The notes below the pieces were generated by a model. The model made no database searches and was not told the origin of the DNA. It saw only the letters and a program-made list of their open reading frames with translations. 48,396 bases of DNA from Deltaproteobacteria bacterium. GTDB lineage: Bacteria > JAMCPX01. Where the stretch lies: contig JAMCVD010000024.1 in NCBI GenBank assembly GCA_023381995.1, positions 1 to 48,396 on the forward strand. Direction: 5' to 3'. Both the position numbers and the translations under genes were made by a program. Shown here piece after piece: positions 16,457 to 26,010 of the stretch. The stretch's first letter is position 1, and every line of letters begins with the position of its first letter.

Positions 16457-18624
16457 CACAGGCACAGGAAGCTCAAATAATATTGACTTTCATTGTCGGG
16501 GTCAGTCTCGTATCACTGGGGTACGCAGGCTGGCTGGCACGTTGGGTTTTAAAGAAAGATATGGGGACACCGAGGATGCAGGAGATCAGCAATGCGATAA
16601 AAGAAGGTGCTGTCGCATTCTTGAACAGGCAGTATAAAACGATTATTTCTCTTGCGGTCCTGACGGCTCTTATAATCGTTGGCATATATCTTGGCGTGCA
16701 GCACGATTCAGGCCTTGCCGTAAAAACAGGCATAGCCTTTATCTTCGGGTCTTTCTCATCAGCCCTCGCAGGGTATGTGGGTATGCACATTGCGATCAGA
16801 TCGAATGTGAGAACCGCAGCAGCATCAACCCGGAGCCTCGATGAAGCATTGAAGGTATCGCTCCGCGGCGGGGCTGTTTCCGGTATAACCATTGTAGCAA
16901 TGAGCCTGCTCGGTATATCCATATTGTTCCTGCTCTACGGCGGACTTTCAAACCCGACACATGTACCCTATATGATTGTCGGATACGGGTTCGGAGCCAG
17001 CTTTGTTGCATTGTTTGCACAGCTCGGCGGCGGTATTTATACCAAAGCGGCAGATGTCGGTGCAGACCTTGTCGGTAAGGTAGAGGCAGGCATTCCAGAG
17101 GATGACCCGAGAAACCCTGCGGTCATAGCGGACCTTGTCGGTGACAATGTCGGCGACTGTGCAGGAAGGGGCGCTGACCTGTTTGAGTCGACCGCTGCCG
17201 AGAACATCGGAGCCATGATCCTCGGTATAGCGCTTTATCAGCATTTTGGAATCAATGGCATCTTATTCCCTCTGCTTGCAAGGGCATTCGGTCTTATTGC
17301 AGCCATGTTTGGCGTACTCGTTGTTAAGACGAAGGAAGACGGTGAGCCGATGCAGGCACTCAATAAAGGGTATTACCTTACCAGTATACTTGCGGCAGTG
17401 GGTTTTTGGGCCGCAACAGACCTTTTGCTGAACAACAATATGTGGTTTTTCTACGCAGGGTTGGTCGGTATTGTAACGAGTATTCTGTTTGTGTTCATCA
17501 CGCAGTACTATACAGAATACAGATACAGGCCGGTAAAAGAGATTGCAGAGTCCGCAAAAACGGGACCTGCGACCGTCATTATAACCGGTTTTGCGGTTGC
17601 ACTCGAGAATACCGTGCTGCCAGCCATAGTAATAGGCATTGCCTTGATTATGTCTTACTACTTCGGACTAAAGGGCAGCGCACTTGAATTTGCCAATAAC
17701 CCGGCAGGCGGTGCTATAATAGGCGGTGGTTTTTTTGGTACGGCGATCGCGACCATGGGTATGCTTTCGACATCCGCTTACATCCTTGCCATGGATACCT
17801 TCGGTCCGATAACCGATAATGCAGGCGGTATCATCGAGATGTCCGATCAGCCGGAAGCGATCAGGAAAAAGACAGACAAGCTCGATGCTGTCGGAAATAC
17901 GACAAAGGCATTGACAAAAGGCTATGCAGTCGGTAGTGCGGCACTTGCGGCATTCCTGCTCTTCAATGCGTATCTTGATGATGTAGGCGAGCTGATGCAG
18001 AAGTCGAAGGATTTTATAGGGCAGACCGCACAGCATATTTACGATAAAGCACATACTGTTAACCTTGCGGATGTGCATGTATTCGTTGCCGGGTTACTCG
18101 GCGCGATGCTTGTATTCATATTTGCGTCATTGGCGATAGCGGCTGTTGGGAAAGCGGCCTATTCGGTCATCAGCGATGTCAGGGCACAGTTTAAGGAAAA
18201 CCCCGGTATTATGAAAGGCACGTCAAAACCGAATTACGGACGTACGGTCGATATCGTTACAAAAACAGCACTGAAGAAGATGGTACTCCCAGGTATCCTA
18301 CCTATACTTTCACCGATTCTCGTGGGATTGATATTCAGGGAGTTCGGCTTCGGTGCACAGGCGGTTGCAGGTTTCATTATGGTCGCAACCATCGTGGGTG
18401 TACTCTTTGCGATCGTGTTGAACAACGGCGGTGGTGCATGGGATAATGCAAAGAAGTACGTAGAAACCGGTGCATTGGGCGGCAAGGGTTCCGATGCACA
18501 TAAGGCAGCGGTCGTAGGAGACACGGTAGGTGACCCATTCAAGGACACGGCAGGCCCATCGCTCCATGTTCTCATCAAATTACTGGCGACGGTTACCCTT
18601 GTCATGGCACCTCTGTTCCTCTAA
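16453..18624 (+). CDS. hppA: Membrane-bound proton-translocating pyrophosphatase, K+-independent type
   Basis: GIYTKAADVGADLVGKVEAGIPEDDPRNPAVIADLVGDNVGDCAGRGADLFES; GNTTKALTKG; GDTVGDPFKDTAGPSLH. Confidence 0.97.
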   Translation: MTQAQEAQIILTFIVGVSLVSLGYAGWLARWVLKKDMGTPRMQEISNAIKEGAVAFLNRQYKTIISLAVLTALIIVGIYLGVQHDSGLAVKTGIAFIFGSFSSALAGYVGMHIAIRSNVRTAAASTRSLDEALKVSLRGGAVSGITIVAMSLLGISILFLLYGGLSNPTHVPYMIVGYGFGASFVALFAQLGGGIYTKAADVGADLVGKVEAGIPEDDPRNPAVIADLVGDNVGDCAGRGADLFESTAAENIGAMILGIALYQHFGINGILFPLLARAFGLIAAMFGVLVVKTKEDGEPMQALNKGYYLTSILAAVGFWAATDLLLNNNMWFFYAGLVGIVTSILFVFITQYYTEYRYRPVKEIAESAKTGPATVIITGFAVALENTVLPAIVIGIALIMSYYFGLKGSALEFANNPAGGAIIGGGFFGTAIATMGMLSTSAYILAMDTFGPITDNAGGIIEMSDQPEAIRKKTDKLDAVGNTTKALTKGYAVGSAALAAFLLFNAYLDDVGELMQKSKDFIGQTAQHIYDKAHTVNLADVHVFVAGLLGAMLVFIFASLAIAAVGKAAYSVISDVRAQFKENPGIMKGTSKPNYGRTVDIVTKTALKKMVLPGILPILSPILVGLIFREFGFGAQAVAGFIMVATIVGVLFAIVLNNGGGAWDNAKKYVETGALGGKGSDAHKAAVVGDTVGDPFKDTAGPSLHVLIKLLATVTLVMAPLFL

Positions 18625-18658
18625 GAGCGTAAAGAAAGATTGAAAAGTTTGTTCATGA

Positions 18659-18685
18659 CGCCCCCGTCTTTGGCGGGGGCGTTTT
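18659..18685 (+). terminator. Intrinsic terminator
   Basis: CGCCCCCG-TCTTTGG-CGGGGGCG-TTTT. Confidence 0.85.
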
Positions 18686-18723
18686 ATTTGCATTTTTTTT
18701 GTTGAAGGTCTACACACTATTCC

Positions 18724-19662
18724 GTGAACATTATATTCATGGGCAGTGCCGCGTTCAGCATACCTTCGCTGGACGCTCTCATAAAATCATCGCACCGTGT
18801 TATCGGCGTAATGACAAATCGGGAGAAACCTGCGGGCAGGGGGCTTGAGACAAGGCCTACGCCTGTTGCTGAACTTGCAAACCGGCACGGCATCGATACG
18901 ATGACCCCGGTTACGCTGAGGGATAATAGCGAAGTTTCCGTATGGATACGGGGGCATGCGCCGGATGCGATTGTTGTCGTGGCATACGGCAAGTTTATAC
19001 CACCCGGGATCCTTTCGATGCCCGTTCACGGCTGCCTGAACCTGCACCCTTCCCTTTTGCCGAGATACAGGGGCGCTGCCCCCATACAGAGGGCCCTTAT
19101 GAACGGTGATGAAAAGACGGGCGTGACCGTGATGCTGCTCGACGAAGGCATGGACAGCGGTCCCATATATATGCAGGAGGAGGTATCGATCGGGCCCACG
19201 GACAATGCGACAACACTTGGCGAAAGGCTTTCGAGGACCGGAGCCGAGGTGCTGCTGACGACGCTTTCTTTGATCGATCAAAAGAGGATAGAGCCCGTTG
19301 CGCAGCGGCACGAGCTCGCGACCTTCGCTCCGAAGATAAACAGGGAAGAAGGAAAGCTCGACTTTGCGAGGCCTTCCATGGAGCTTTGCAATGCCGTGAG
19401 AGGATTGGTTGAGTGGCCCACTGCATGGACCATGTACAGGGGCAGCGTTGTTCAGGTATTGGACACGGAGTACGTCGTCGGAGAGAACGCCGGGCCCCCC
19501 GGTACAATCGTTAAGATAGATAAGGTCGGCATCCATGTCGCGACCGGAGATGGTACCCTCGTGATAAGATCGGTAAGGCCCGCCGGTGGCAGGTCTATGG
19601 ATGCATTGAGCTATGCGAATGGGAAAAGAATAAAGACCGGAGAAATCTTTAGGGCAAAGTGA
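18724..19662 (+). CDS. fmt: Methionyl-tRNA formyltransferase
   Basis: GTG start; CLNLHPSLLPRYRGAAPIQRALMNGDEKTGVTVMLLDEGMDSGPI. Confidence 0.96.
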   Translation: MNIIFMGSAAFSIPSLDALIKSSHRVIGVMTNREKPAGRGLETRPTPVAELANRHGIDTMTPVTLRDNSEVSVWIRGHAPDAIVVVAYGKFIPPGILSMPVHGCLNLHPSLLPRYRGAAPIQRALMNGDEKTGVTVMLLDEGMDSGPIYMQEEVSIGPTDNATTLGERLSRTGAEVLLTTLSLIDQKRIEPVAQRHELATFAPKINREEGKLDFARPSMELCNAVRGLVEWPTAWTMYRGSVVQVLDTEYVVGENAGPPGTIVKIDKVGIHVATGDGTLVIRSVRPAGGRSMDALSYANGKRIKTGEIFRAK

Positions 19663-19670
19663 TAAAAAAC

Positions 19671-19699
19671 AGGGCGTCCCGCGTTTTCCGGAACGCCCT
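19671..19699. terminator. Bidirectional terminator-like hairpin between convergent genes
   Basis: AGGGCGTCCCG...CGGAACGCCCT, 11-bp stem with one mismatch; A/T tracts. Confidence 0.6.
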
Positions 19700-19710
19700 C
19701 CGGATGAAAA

Positions 19711-21210
19711 TTACTTTGCTTTCTCGAGCTCCTTGATCTGCTCCTGTGAATATCCAAGCGCCTTAAAGTCCATTACACCGTGTGTCGAATGACATTTGTT
19801 GCAGGAAAGCCCTATCTTCTTTATAGCATGATTTACAGAGATATAGGATGTCCCGGGGACCTGCATCGGCATCCATTCACCGCTCCACGTGAATCCCATC
19901 GCCGCAAACGGCCGCATGCCCGCGTCTATAGCTGCCTTCACATCGCCCGTCTTGTTGTACACCTCCCTGTTCGGTGCAAGCAGCAGCGGGAAGTTCGCCA
20001 TCTGAGAGTTGTCTTTCAGGAAGCCCATGCCGGGCGCCTCCCACATCTTGAGTTTTTTATCAAACAACATTACCTGTGTCAATCCCCTTACGGGGTATAT
20101 CTGTGCACCGGGCGTCTTGATGCTTGATATTTGAAATGCCATCCAGCTCTGTACATCTTGATGATATTCTGTATTGGGGACTCTCCAGATATAGGTGGGA
20201 TGTCCCATTTCTATCTTTACCGTAGGAACATAGAGCCCTGGAATCGAAGGGATCTTATCGTATTTTGAAAGTTCACTGTATTTCCCATGTATCGTATCTT
20301 TTACAGGTTCCCCCCAGTTCTCGTATGATATCCCGGATACAACGGGTATATGACACGTCTGGCATGCTATTCTTACCGTGTGTTCATTCAGTATCTTTCC
20401 AATCTTACCCGGATGCGGTGTATTGCCATGACAATTCGAGCATGTAACCTTTACATCGGGCAGATCATTAGCAGCCATGTCGGATTCATACTGGCCCTTT
20501 GGCAATTTGTGATGTTCTGTAACGTGGCATGTTACACATTCAAGCCCTGCCTTTGCATGAACATCGGTCTTCGGTGTATAGGGAGTGCCTCTTTTGTAAT
20601 CATAAGAGAACGCATGCTCGTGACATCGTAAGCATGCCTCGTTTGTTGGGACCTTTGTTATACTGAGCGCTGCTTGAAGTGATTTGTCCTGCCCCCAGTG
20701 AGTGCCGGTTGCATCTGTAACAAGGGTTGCCCTCTCTTTCCAGTTGTAATCTTTTGCGTGGCACACGAGACAGTCGACCGTGTTTGCCTGTGCATCTGTT
20801 GGAGGCTTCCCCGGGGGGAGCGGCGGCATCGGCAATGAGCCGATGTGGCATAGGCCGCAGCCCGCGGCTTCTACGGTAAACCTTCCGTTTGTCGAGGCCG
20901 TCCAGTTCGATACCGCCAATGACCCTGCAAGGGCGCATTCCCTGTCGATCATCCCCCACCATGAGCCGTTAGGTAACCCCTGAACGTTTCTGATAGGCGT
21001 AGCCATGGACCAATGCACTGTCTGTGTAATCTCCGTCAGTGCGTCCGGATGACACATTGCGCACGTCTGGACGCCCTGATAGCCGTTCTCTTTTATGGTC
21101 TCATATCCGGGATGTACCCAGCCGCCGAGTGCCTTGTAGTCGCCTTTTGCCAGGACCATACCGGGCAGTGATAGCAAAACCAGTACGGTCAGAACCGACC
21201 TTTTGCTCAT
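19711..21210 (-). CDS. Octaheme c-type cytochrome, secreted
   Basis: Sec-type signal peptide; eight CXXCH motifs: CAMCH, CGLCH, CLVCH, CLRCH, CVTCH, CSNCH, CQTCH, CNKCH. Confidence 0.92.
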   Translation of the reverse strand: MSKRSVLTVLVLLSLPGMVLAKGDYKALGGWVHPGYETIKENGYQGVQTCAMCHPDALTEITQTVHWSMATPIRNVQGLPNGSWWGMIDRECALAGSLAVSNWTASTNGRFTVEAAGCGLCHIGSLPMPPLPPGKPPTDAQANTVDCLVCHAKDYNWKERATLVTDATGTHWGQDKSLQAALSITKVPTNEACLRCHEHAFSYDYKRGTPYTPKTDVHAKAGLECVTCHVTEHHKLPKGQYESDMAANDLPDVKVTCSNCHGNTPHPGKIGKILNEHTVRIACQTCHIPVVSGISYENWGEPVKDTIHGKYSELSKYDKIPSIPGLYVPTVKIEMGHPTYIWRVPNTEYHQDVQSWMAFQISSIKTPGAQIYPVRGLTQVMLFDKKLKMWEAPGMGFLKDNSQMANFPLLLAPNREVYNKTGDVKAAIDAGMRPFAAMGFTWSGEWMPMQVPGTSYISVNHAIKKIGLSCNKCHSTHGVMDFKALGYSQEQIKELEKAK

Positions 21211-21219
21211 ACTTTTCCT

Positions 21220-21239
21220 CCTATATTTTTAAATATAGG
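21220..21239 (-). promoter_or_regulatory. Inverted repeat overlapping the cytochrome Shine-Dalgarno
   Basis: mRNA sense CCTATATTT-AA-AAATATAGG directly followed by AGG of the AGGAGG SD. Confidence 0.5.
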
Positions 21240-21410
21240 GAATATTTCGGCAGTTTTCAAAACATGTCAATAGATTTGCAGTGCAATGTATTTTTGCATA
21301 GCGGCCACATTTCAGGTAAAAAAGGCGTGCGGTATGTTTTTATGCTTGCATTATTTACCATGAAGTATTATGAGAAGAATAGATGGGAAATGTAAGGAAA
21401 GGAGAGCAAA

Positions 21411-21614
21411 ATGGAGATCGATAAGGTTAACGAACTGGAAAGCAAGATCAGTACGCTGATAGACAAGTGTGTCTCATTGAAGGAGGAGAATAGCACGCTC
21501 AAAATAAAAGTAGAGGAGATGAGGAAGGAAAGGGATGAGCTTGTACAGTTCAAGCAAGAGGCGATCGCGAAGGTGGACAGGCTGATCAATACACTGGATG
21601 AAGTGAGCCTTTAA
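21411..21614 (+). CDS. Small coiled-coil protein, ZapB-like
   Basis: Heptad-rich 67-aa protein KVNELESKISTLIDKCVSLKEENSTLKIKVEEMRKERDELV directly upstream of zapA. Confidence 0.65.
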   Translation: MEIDKVNELESKISTLIDKCVSLKEENSTLKIKVEEMRKERDELVQFKQEAIAKVDRLINTLDEVSL

Positions 21615-21626
21615 AGGCAGGGATTA

Positions 21627-21911
21627 TTGAAAAAGTCTTACACCATAAATATACTTGGCATCGAGCTTGTTGTGACGAGCGAGGACGAACAGGAATATGT
21701 AGACAGGGTGGCCTCGTATGTTGAGAACAAACTCAAGGCAACCATGGGAGAAGCCAATATCTCGGACACCTCTATACTTTCCATACTGACATCGATGAAT
21801 ATCGCGGACGAGCTTTTCAAGGCCGAAAACAAGTATAAAGAAAGAATACAATACCTTGAGACCAAGATTGAAGAGCTGATCAAGATGATAGAAACCAAGG
21901 TCTCGATATGA
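21627..21911 (+). CDS. zapA: Cell division protein ZapA
   Basis: TTG start; YTINILGIELVVTSEDEQEYVDRVASYVENKL...ILTSMNIADELFKAE. Confidence 0.85.
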   Translation: MKKSYTINILGIELVVTSEDEQEYVDRVASYVENKLKATMGEANISDTSILSILTSMNIADELFKAENKYKERIQYLETKIEELIKMIETKVSI

Positions 21912-21953
21912 CGGAGACGTTTATCGTAGGGCGTTGACTCCAGTAACAATAAG

Positions 21954-22532
21954 ATGCCAAAATTGAATAATAAGTCCGTTATAAGAAGCAGCATGCTGGA
22001 ATGCAGGAAGACGATGGACGCTGGCGATTACAGGGAATCGAGCACAAGGGTACAGGCATTATTCCTCCAATCTTCTCTCTATAAGGGATCGAGATCGATC
22101 ATGTGCTATCTGTCCGTCAACAATGAGCCCGACACAGCCATGGTCATGGCCGATGCGTTCGAGAGTGGGAAGATCGTATTGCTGCCGTATATGAGGGAGG
22201 ATAGCATTTATCCTGTGCTTTACAGGATGGACATGCCCCTGAAGCGCGGAAGGTACGGAATACAGGAGCCGGCACACCCGGAGTTCTTTTTGGAGAAACG
22301 GATAGATGTCGTGATCGTACCCGGTATCGCATTTGATTTTTACGGCAGCAGAATAGGGTACGGCAAAGGATACTATGATAGGTTCTTATGTACGCTCGAC
22401 AAAAAAACCATCAAGGCGGGTTTTTCCTTCAAGAGGTGTGTCGTGGATAAAATAAAAAATAACAAGTGGGATATTCCTGTCGATGTTGTATTTACCGAGA
22501 CGGATATCCTTACCAAGGAGCAAAGAGTATGA
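21954..22532 (+). CDS. 5-formyltetrahydrofolate cyclo-ligase
   Basis: VDVVIVPGIAFDFYGSRIGYGKGYYDRFL. Confidence 0.93.
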   Translation: MPKLNNKSVIRSSMLECRKTMDAGDYRESSTRVQALFLQSSLYKGSRSIMCYLSVNNEPDTAMVMADAFESGKIVLLPYMREDSIYPVLYRMDMPLKRGRYGIQEPAHPEFFLEKRIDVVIVPGIAFDFYGSRIGYGKGYYDRFLCTLDKKTIKAGFSFKRCVVDKIKNNKWDIPVDVVFTETDILTKEQRV

Positions 22533-24091
22533 TAAAAATATTGGAAGCCATCGGCATCGGGTTTGCCGGCGCTGTATTCGGCTATGTGATGGCTACGTAT
22601 CTTGATAGAGCCATCAGCAAATCAAAGATAAAGCAGTCGGAGCAAAAGGCCGGGGAGATCCTCGATTCCGCCAATAAGCAGGCGGAGTATATAAAGAAGG
22701 AAGCAGCACTGCATGCGCGGAACAATCTTCTTGAATTGAGGGCCGAGTTTGAGAAAGAGACAAAGGACAGGAGACAGGGGCTCGTTTCACTCGAGAAGAG
22801 ACTGTTGCAGAAGGAGGAGTACCTTGAGAAAAAAGAAGATATCATAAGCAAGAAAGAGGCCGATATTCTGAGGAGAGAGAGGAATGTCAATGTATCTGAA
22901 CGCAGCCTTTCTACCAAAGAGGAAGAGTATAAGAAGAAGTTCAACGAGATCAGCATCGAGCTCCAGCGCATATCGGGGCTTACGACGGACGAGGCAAAAC
23001 AACTGCTCATGGACAGTGTAAGGGAGCAGGCGAAGCACGACATAGGGAAGATGCTGAAACAGATCGAGGACGAGGCACAGCAGACCGCTGAGGCCAAGGC
23101 AAAGGAGATTATTTCGGTTGCCATCCAGAGATACTCCGGCGAGTATGCACAGGAGCATACGGTTACGACCGTCGATCTCCCGAACGACGATCTGAAGGGC
23201 AGAATCATAGGCAGGGAAGGCAGGAACATAAGGGCGATAGAGGCGGCCACGGGCGTCGATATAATCGTTGACGATACGCCGCAGGCGATAGTGATTTCCG
23301 GACACGATCCCGTTAAAAGGGAGATAGCGAGGCTGTCGATAGAAAAGCTCATAGCCGACGGTAGGATCCATCCCGGAAGGATAGAGGACATCGTGAACAA
23401 GACATCGCAGGAGACAGAGAAGAGCATGAAGGAGGCCGGGGAGCGGGCGCTGTTCGATCTCGGGCTGCACGGCATACACAACGAGCTTGTGAAGCTCATA
23501 GGAAGACTGAAGTACAGGACAAGCTATGCCCAGAATGTATACCAGCACTCGATGGAGGTCGCATTCATACTCAGCATAATGTCGGCAGAGCTCGGGTTGA
23601 ACATCAAGCATGCCAAGCGGGCGGGTATCCTGCATGACATAGGGAAGGCCGTCGATCACGAGGTGGAAGGATCGCATGCCGTGATCGGCGCGAACCTCGC
23701 CAAGAAGTACGGCGAGCCACCCAAGGTCGTCGAAGCGATAGAGCAGCACCACAACGATACTCCGACGAGCCTCCTCGGCATACTCCTTCAGTCGGCGGAC
23801 GCTTTGTCGGCAGCAAGGCCCGGGGCGCGAAGGGAGATGTACGAGGCTTATGTCAAGAGGCTGCAGGACCTCGAAAGGCTCTCGACCTCGTTCGATGGGA
23901 TCGACAAGGCTTACGCCATCCAGGCAGGCAGGGAGATAAGGGTCATCGTCTCGCCCGACAAGGTGAGCGACGACGAGATACCGCTGTTGAGCAAGCAGAT
24001 TGCAGATAGGATCGAGAAGGAAATGAGCTATCCCGGGACGATCAAAGTGACGGTCTTGAGGGAGACCAGATCGTCCGTATATGCGAAGTAA
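22529..24091 (+). CDS. rny: Ribonuclease Y
   Basis: N-terminal TM, coiled coil, KH (GRIIGREGRNIRAIEAATGVDIIVDDTP), HD (AGILHDIGKAVDHEVEGSHAVIGA). Confidence 0.96.
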   Translation: MIKILEAIGIGFAGAVFGYVMATYLDRAISKSKIKQSEQKAGEILDSANKQAEYIKKEAALHARNNLLELRAEFEKETKDRRQGLVSLEKRLLQKEEYLEKKEDIISKKEADILRRERNVNVSERSLSTKEEEYKKKFNEISIELQRISGLTTDEAKQLLMDSVREQAKHDIGKMLKQIEDEAQQTAEAKAKEIISVAIQRYSGEYAQEHTVTTVDLPNDDLKGRIIGREGRNIRAIEAATGVDIIVDDTPQAIVISGHDPVKREIARLSIEKLIADGRIHPGRIEDIVNKTSQETEKSMKEAGERALFDLGLHGIHNELVKLIGRLKYRTSYAQNVYQHSMEVAFILSIMSAELGLNIKHAKRAGILHDIGKAVDHEVEGSHAVIGANLAKKYGEPPKVVEAIEQHHNDTPTSLLGILLQSADALSAARPGARREMYEAYVKRLQDLERLSTSFDGIDKAYAIQAGREIRVIVSPDKVSDDEIPLLSKQIADRIEKEMSYPGTIKVTVLRETRSSVYAK

Positions 24092-24102
24092 ATAGTCTGA
24101 GA

Positions 24103-26007
24103 CTACAAGCCCAGGGATGTCCTGTATCTCTGCAGCCATCGGACGAGCACCATGATGGACCACAGTTTCTTCCTGTGATCGTGGGACCGCTGCAGATGCT
24201 CCCGCAGGAGCCGCGCTATGTAGGCATGATTGAAGATGTCCATGCCCTCGATCGCTTCCTGAGAGAGGAGCGCCTCTGCCTCGTGGGCGAGGCCGCCCTG
24301 CAGCCATTGTGTAATCGGGACCCCAAAGCCTTTCTTTTTCCTGTCTATTACGACGTCGGGCAGCTTGTCCTTCATGAGCTTTTTCAATATACGCTTTTGC
24401 GAGATGCCCCTGAGCTTGTATTCGAACGGCAGCGACATGCAGAACTCTATGACCCTGTTGTCGAGGAGGGGGACCCTCGATTCTACGGATGCGGCCATGG
24501 TCGCCCTGTCGATCTTCGCAAGGAGGTCGTCGGGAAGGTACATAAATATGTCCATGATGTTCGCTCTCTCCGGGTCCGATAGCCCCGTCGTCTGCTTTGC
24601 GATCTCTTCCGCGGGCCGGAATATCGAGTGCTCGATGCTTGCAAACACTCCCTCTTTGAGCAGCAGGCCTAATTCTCCGTACGAGAATCCGCCCATCCAT
24701 TCTGTGTGCCTCTCGATTACCTGCTGAGATGCCGAGCCTATGAACCTTTTCGCTATGAAATCCAGCGAGAAGTTTTTCGGTGAAACCGGCAGAAGACTTA
24801 TCAGGGGACCGATGACTTTTTCCCGTATCGATTTGGGGAGGGAGTTGTACAGCGGGGCGAACTTGTGTGCGATGTATGTCGGATAGCCAGCGAACATCTC
24901 GTCGCCGCCTTCTCCTGAGAGTACGACCCTTACACTTCTGCCTGCCAGCCTGCTCAGGGCGTATGTCGGAACGACGGAAGGATCGGCGATGGGGTCGTCC
25001 ATGAAGTCTGTAATATGCTGGAACAGCCCGATGAACGACTCGTATGCAAATACCTCGGAACGATGCGTTAGACCGAGTTTATCGCTTACCATCCTCGCGT
25101 ACCTGCTCTCATCGAAGGAGGGATCCTCGAATGCGAGGGAAAAGCTGCGAATACCAGGGTTTATCCTTGATGCAAAGTATGCGATGGTTGAGGAATCGAT
25201 ACCGCCGGAGAGAAAGATGCCAACAGGCACGTCGGCCGTCATCTGGTCTTTCATGGTACTCGATAGCACGTCCTCCAGTCGGAGAATATAGGCGTTTTCG
25301 CTGTGCGAGATGCCTGTCGGCTGCTCCTCTGTGCGGATCTTGATCCCCGCGAATCGTTTTTCCTCGATGCCGTTTCCTGACCCGATCAGACACGTCCCGG
25401 GCGCAATCCTAAAGATGTCCTTTACGACGGTGTTTTTCCCGGGCGTATAGTCATAGGCGAGGTATTGCGCTACCCCGGGCAGGCTCAGACCGTATGACCT
25501 GTCCTTCAGGGAGAGCAAGGCCTTCATTTCCGAGGCGAAGGCGACGCCGCTGTACAGGCCGCAGTGGTAGAGGGGCTTTATGCCGGCCCTGTCTCTCGCA
25601 AGCACGAGCCTTTTCCTGCTATTATCGTAGAGTGCGAATGCAAACATCCCGTTCAGTCGTTCAAATCCTTCGGTGCCGTACTCCTCGTAGAGGTGCACGA
25701 TGACCTCGGTATCGGTATTTGTGTAGAAGGTATGACCCTTTGAGAGCAGCCCCTTCGCCAGCTCTTTGAAGTTATAAATCTCTCCATTGTATACGATCCA
25801 CACGGAGCCGTCCTCGTTGTGGATGGGCTGATCGCCGGACCTGATGTCGATGATGGCAAGTCTGTTCGCGCCGATAGCACATCGATCCGAGCCGTGTATG
25901 CCCTGGTGGTCTGGTCCCCTGTGCCGTATGGTGTCAAGCATCGTTCGAGTGGACGCAATAAGCTCGTCGGGTGATGCTCGGCCGTATATCCCGCATATCC
26001 CACACAT
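24103..26007 (-). CDS. asnB: Asparagine synthase (glutamine-hydrolysing)
   Basis: MCGICGIYG, RHRGPDHQG, VPVGIFLSGGIDSSTIAY, LSGEGGDEMFAGYPTY. Confidence 0.95.
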   Translation of the reverse strand: MCGICGIYGRASPDELIASTRTMLDTIRHRGPDHQGIHGSDRCAIGANRLAIIDIRSGDQPIHNEDGSVWIVYNGEIYNFKELAKGLLSKGHTFYTNTDTEVIVHLYEEYGTEGFERLNGMFAFALYDNSRKRLVLARDRAGIKPLYHCGLYSGVAFASEMKALLSLKDRSYGLSLPGVAQYLAYDYTPGKNTVVKDIFRIAPGTCLIGSGNGIEEKRFAGIKIRTEEQPTGISHSENAYILRLEDVLSSTMKDQMTADVPVGIFLSGGIDSSTIAYFASRINPGIRSFSLAFEDPSFDESRYARMVSDKLGLTHRSEVFAYESFIGLFQHITDFMDDPIADPSVVPTYALSRLAGRSVRVVLSGEGGDEMFAGYPTYIAHKFAPLYNSLPKSIREKVIGPLISLLPVSPKNFSLDFIAKRFIGSASQQVIERHTEWMGGFSYGELGLLLKEGVFASIEHSIFRPAEEIAKQTTGLSDPERANIMDIFMYLPDDLLAKIDRATMAASVESRVPLLDNRVIEFCMSLPFEYKLRGISQKRILKKLMKDKLPDVVIDRKKKGFGVPITQWLQGGLAHEAEALLSQEAIEGMDIFNHAYIARLLREHLQRSHDHRKKLWSIMVLVRWLQRYRTSLGL

Positions 26008-26010
26008 AGC

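Noticed and set aside
21912-21953. Possible 6S RNA between zapA and the 5-FTHF cyclo-ligase gene, as in enterobacteria
   Set aside because: The gap is only about 42 nt, too short for 6S RNA.
22787-24700. 637-aa minus-strand ORF antisense to rny and overlapping asnB in another frame
   Set aside because: Low-complexity, Arg/His/Leu-rich translation with no recognisable domain; both overlapped genes are clearly real, so it is a shadow ORF.
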